Part shown: in pieces, positions 5,858 through 7,068 of the stretch
How the letters are laid out: each line of letters starts with the position of its first letter
How positions within the stretch are numbered: position 1 is the first letter of the stretch
Assembly: GCA_016764115.1 (NCBI GenBank)
Contig: JAESSM010000094.1
Location: forward strand, 1 to 7,068
Direction of reading: 5' to 3'
From: Bacteroidia bacterium
GTDB taxonomy: Bacteria; Bacteroidota; Bacteroidia; JAESSM01; NORP286
DNA: 7,068 nt
The notes under the pieces: generated by a model
Told to the model about the DNA's origin: nothing
The model's database searches: none
Seen by the model: the letters and a program-made list of their open reading frames with translations, nothing else
Program-made: the position numbers and the translations under genes

Positions 5858-7006
5858 ATGGCTATAAAAACACCCATATATTTGGATTATAACGCTACTA
5901 CGCCAGTTGATCGGGAAGCGATTGAAGCAATGATGCCCTACTTTTTAGAGAACTATGGCAACCCATCTAGTGCTCATTCCCATGGATGGAAAGCTGAAGA
6001 AGCTGTTGATGATGCAAGGGAAAAGGTAGCTCAACTGGTTAATGCAAATTCGAATGAGATTGTGTTTACATCTGGAGCAACAGAATCGATAAATTTGGCT
6101 ATTCAAGGGGTAATAAATAGTAGTTCTTTACCCGAAAAGCATATTATCACTGTTACGACCGAACACAAAGCTGTTTTGGATGTTTGCCGCCATTTTGAAA
6201 CCGAAGATGTGGAAGCTACTTACTTGAAAGTTGATCAAAAAGGATTGATTGATTTGACTGAACTACAAACATCTATTCGAGAAAACACCGTCCTGATTTC
6301 TGTGATGTACGCTAATAATGAAACTGGAGTGATTCAATCGATTAGAGAAATAGGGGTAATTGCTAGAGCTAACAATGTGTTACTTTTTTCCGATGCTACT
6401 CAATCGGTTGGTAAAACTCCTGTGGATGTTGGGCAAGATAATATTGATTTAATGGCGTTTTCTGCACATAAACTGTATGGTCCAAAAGGAGTTGGGGCTT
6501 TATATGTTAAAAGAACGAATCTTAAAATAGAATTGCAACCATTACTTTTTGGTGGAGGCCATGAAAAAGGCTTGAGATCAGGGACATTAAATGTGCCGGG
6601 AATTGTTGGATTTGGCAAGGCTTGTGAAATTTCTCTAATATGTTTAAAATCAGAACAGCTCAGAATTTCAATTTTACGAGATGAAATGGAATCGAAGTTA
6701 TTGGAAATTGAAGGTGTTCAAATTAATTGTAAAGATGTAAGAAGATTGCCAAATACAACAAGTGCATCTTTTCAAGATATTGAAGCTAATATACTTATAG
6801 AATCACTAGCTAAAGAAATATCTATTTCCACAGGTTCAGCTTGCACAACCAATAACCCTGAACCATCTCATGTGTTAAAAGCAATGGGTCTAAGTTCAGA
6901 GCGAGTTCATGGTTCAATAAGAATTAGTTTGGGTAAAACAACAACCGATAATGAGTTGAATTATTTATTTCAAAGGATCAAAGAATTGATGACAGTTCTG
7001 GTTTAA
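5858..7006 (+). CDS. Cysteine desulfurase, IscS/NifS type (PLP-dependent)
   Basis: The enzyme takes sulfur from L-cysteine as a cysteine persulfide and releases alanine, supplying sulfur for Fe-S clusters, tRNA thiolation or cofactors. With the preferred start (MAIKTPIYLDYNATTP) it has 382 residues. Signatures are GATESINLA (73-81), TTEHK with the PLP-stacking H103, FSDATQ with the pyridine-pairing D179, SAHK with the Schiff-base lysine K205 and GPKGVGALYVK after it, and STGSACTTN with the persulfide cysteine C329 on the longer group I loop leading to EPSHVLKAMG (335-344) and RVHGSIRISLG (349-359). An in-frame ATG at 5834 would add MINFGIFK; the 5858 start fits the family N-terminus better. 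No iscU, sufU or regulator gene adjoins it, so the exact role (iscS, nifS or tRNA-directed) is left open. It diverges from the transporter operon. Confidence 0.93.
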   Translation: MAIKTPIYLDYNATTPVDREAIEAMMPYFLENYGNPSSAHSHGWKAEEAVDDAREKVAQLVNANSNEIVFTSGATESINLAIQGVINSSSLPEKHIITVTTEHKAVLDVCRHFETEDVEATYLKVDQKGLIDLTELQTSIRENTVLISVMYANNETGVIQSIREIGVIARANNVLLFSDATQSVGKTPVDVGQDNIDLMAFSAHKLYGPKGVGALYVKRTNLKIELQPLLFGGGHEKGLRSGTLNVPGIVGFGKACEISLICLKSEQLRISILRDEMESKLLEIEGVQINCKDVRRLPNTTSASFQDIEANILIESLAKEISISTGSACTTNNPEPSHVLKAMGLSSERVHGSIRISLGKTTTDNELNYLFQRIKELMTVLV

Positions 7007-7068
7007 TTAAACAACGAAACAAACTGAAAATCCTTTCCGCTGAATAATCCTTTATTGCTTAAATTTAA
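7003..7068 (-). CDS. Possible C-terminal fragment of a convergent gene (partial, runs off right edge)
   Basis: A minus-strand frame enters from the right edge and stays open for 21 codons, ending ...SGKDFQFVSLFN before TAA. The other two minus-strand frames close within 15 nt. Its stop would share TTAA (7003-7006) with the desulfurase stop, the same tail-to-tail arrangement seen at 3536-3539. The peptide is plausible but too short to recognise, so the space may equally be non-coding. Confidence 0.35.
   Translation of the reverse strand, partial: LNLSNKGLFSGKDFQFVSLFN

Noticed and set aside
6400..6618. Open minus-strand frame inside the cysteine desulfurase gene
   Set aside because: It covers the antisense of the conserved PLP-lysine region and has no independent support.
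7007..7068. Tail after the desulfurase searched for an intrinsic terminator
   Set aside because: No GC-rich stem followed by a T-run was found; the stretch is AT-rich and may be the end of a convergent gene.

Overview
The window (about 7 kb, AT-rich) looks like chromosomal DNA of a member of the Bacteroidota, most likely a free-living, aerobic Cytophagales-type or related lineage. The grounds are the near-absence of Shine-Dalgarno sequences, A-rich stretches before start codons, a perfect TAnnTTTG promoter element, lipoproteins with ...SC lipoboxes, a TlpA-type lipoprotein of a kind common in that phylum, and a clipped upstream reading frame that ends like an outer-membrane beta-barrel protein. 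The phylum is an inference; there is no rRNA or other taxonomic marker.

Region 1 (1-3539, plus strand) is a purine-ureide catabolic cluster. After the tail of an unidentified upstream gene come allantoicase (alc), OHCU decarboxylase (uraD) and 5-hydroxyisourate hydrolase (uraH), tightly packed with a TAATG overlap and a 7-nt gap. UraH and UraD turn the urate oxidation product 5-hydroxyisourate into (S)-allantoin. After allantoinase, which is not in the window, allantoicase splits allantoate into ureidoglycolate and urea. Next is a 478-residue CitE/HpcH-like aldolase-superfamily protein (DUF6986-like). It may act on the glyoxylate-level end product, but its reaction is not known from sequence.

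The spacer between uraH and the aldolase-like gene is filled end to end by a degenerate heptanucleotide array: 21 units in one unbroken 7-bp register, from the last base of the uraH stop to two bases before the most credible start codon of the next gene. The first available ATG of that gene lies inside the array, so it is probably a false start.

Region 2 (3536-5798, minus strand) converges on region 1 with overlapping stop codons at a TTAA. In transcription order it encodes a TSUP (TauE/SafE-type) membrane transporter, a TlpA-like thioredoxin-fold lipoprotein that starts at GTG three bases after the transporter stop and in the same frame, and a 60-residue lysine-rich probable lipoprotein with a Pro-Thr-rich tail. 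A good Bacteroidota-type promoter lies just upstream of the transporter.

Region 3 (5858-7006, plus strand) is a divergently transcribed cysteine desulfurase of the IscS/NifS type. Its stop codon again overlaps, at a TTAA, the stop of a possible minus-strand reading frame running off the right edge. Transporter, thiol-redox lipoprotein and desulfurase share a loose sulfur/thiol theme, but nothing in the sequence proves that they work together.

No tRNA, rRNA, CRISPR array, insertion sequence or convincing intrinsic terminator was seen.
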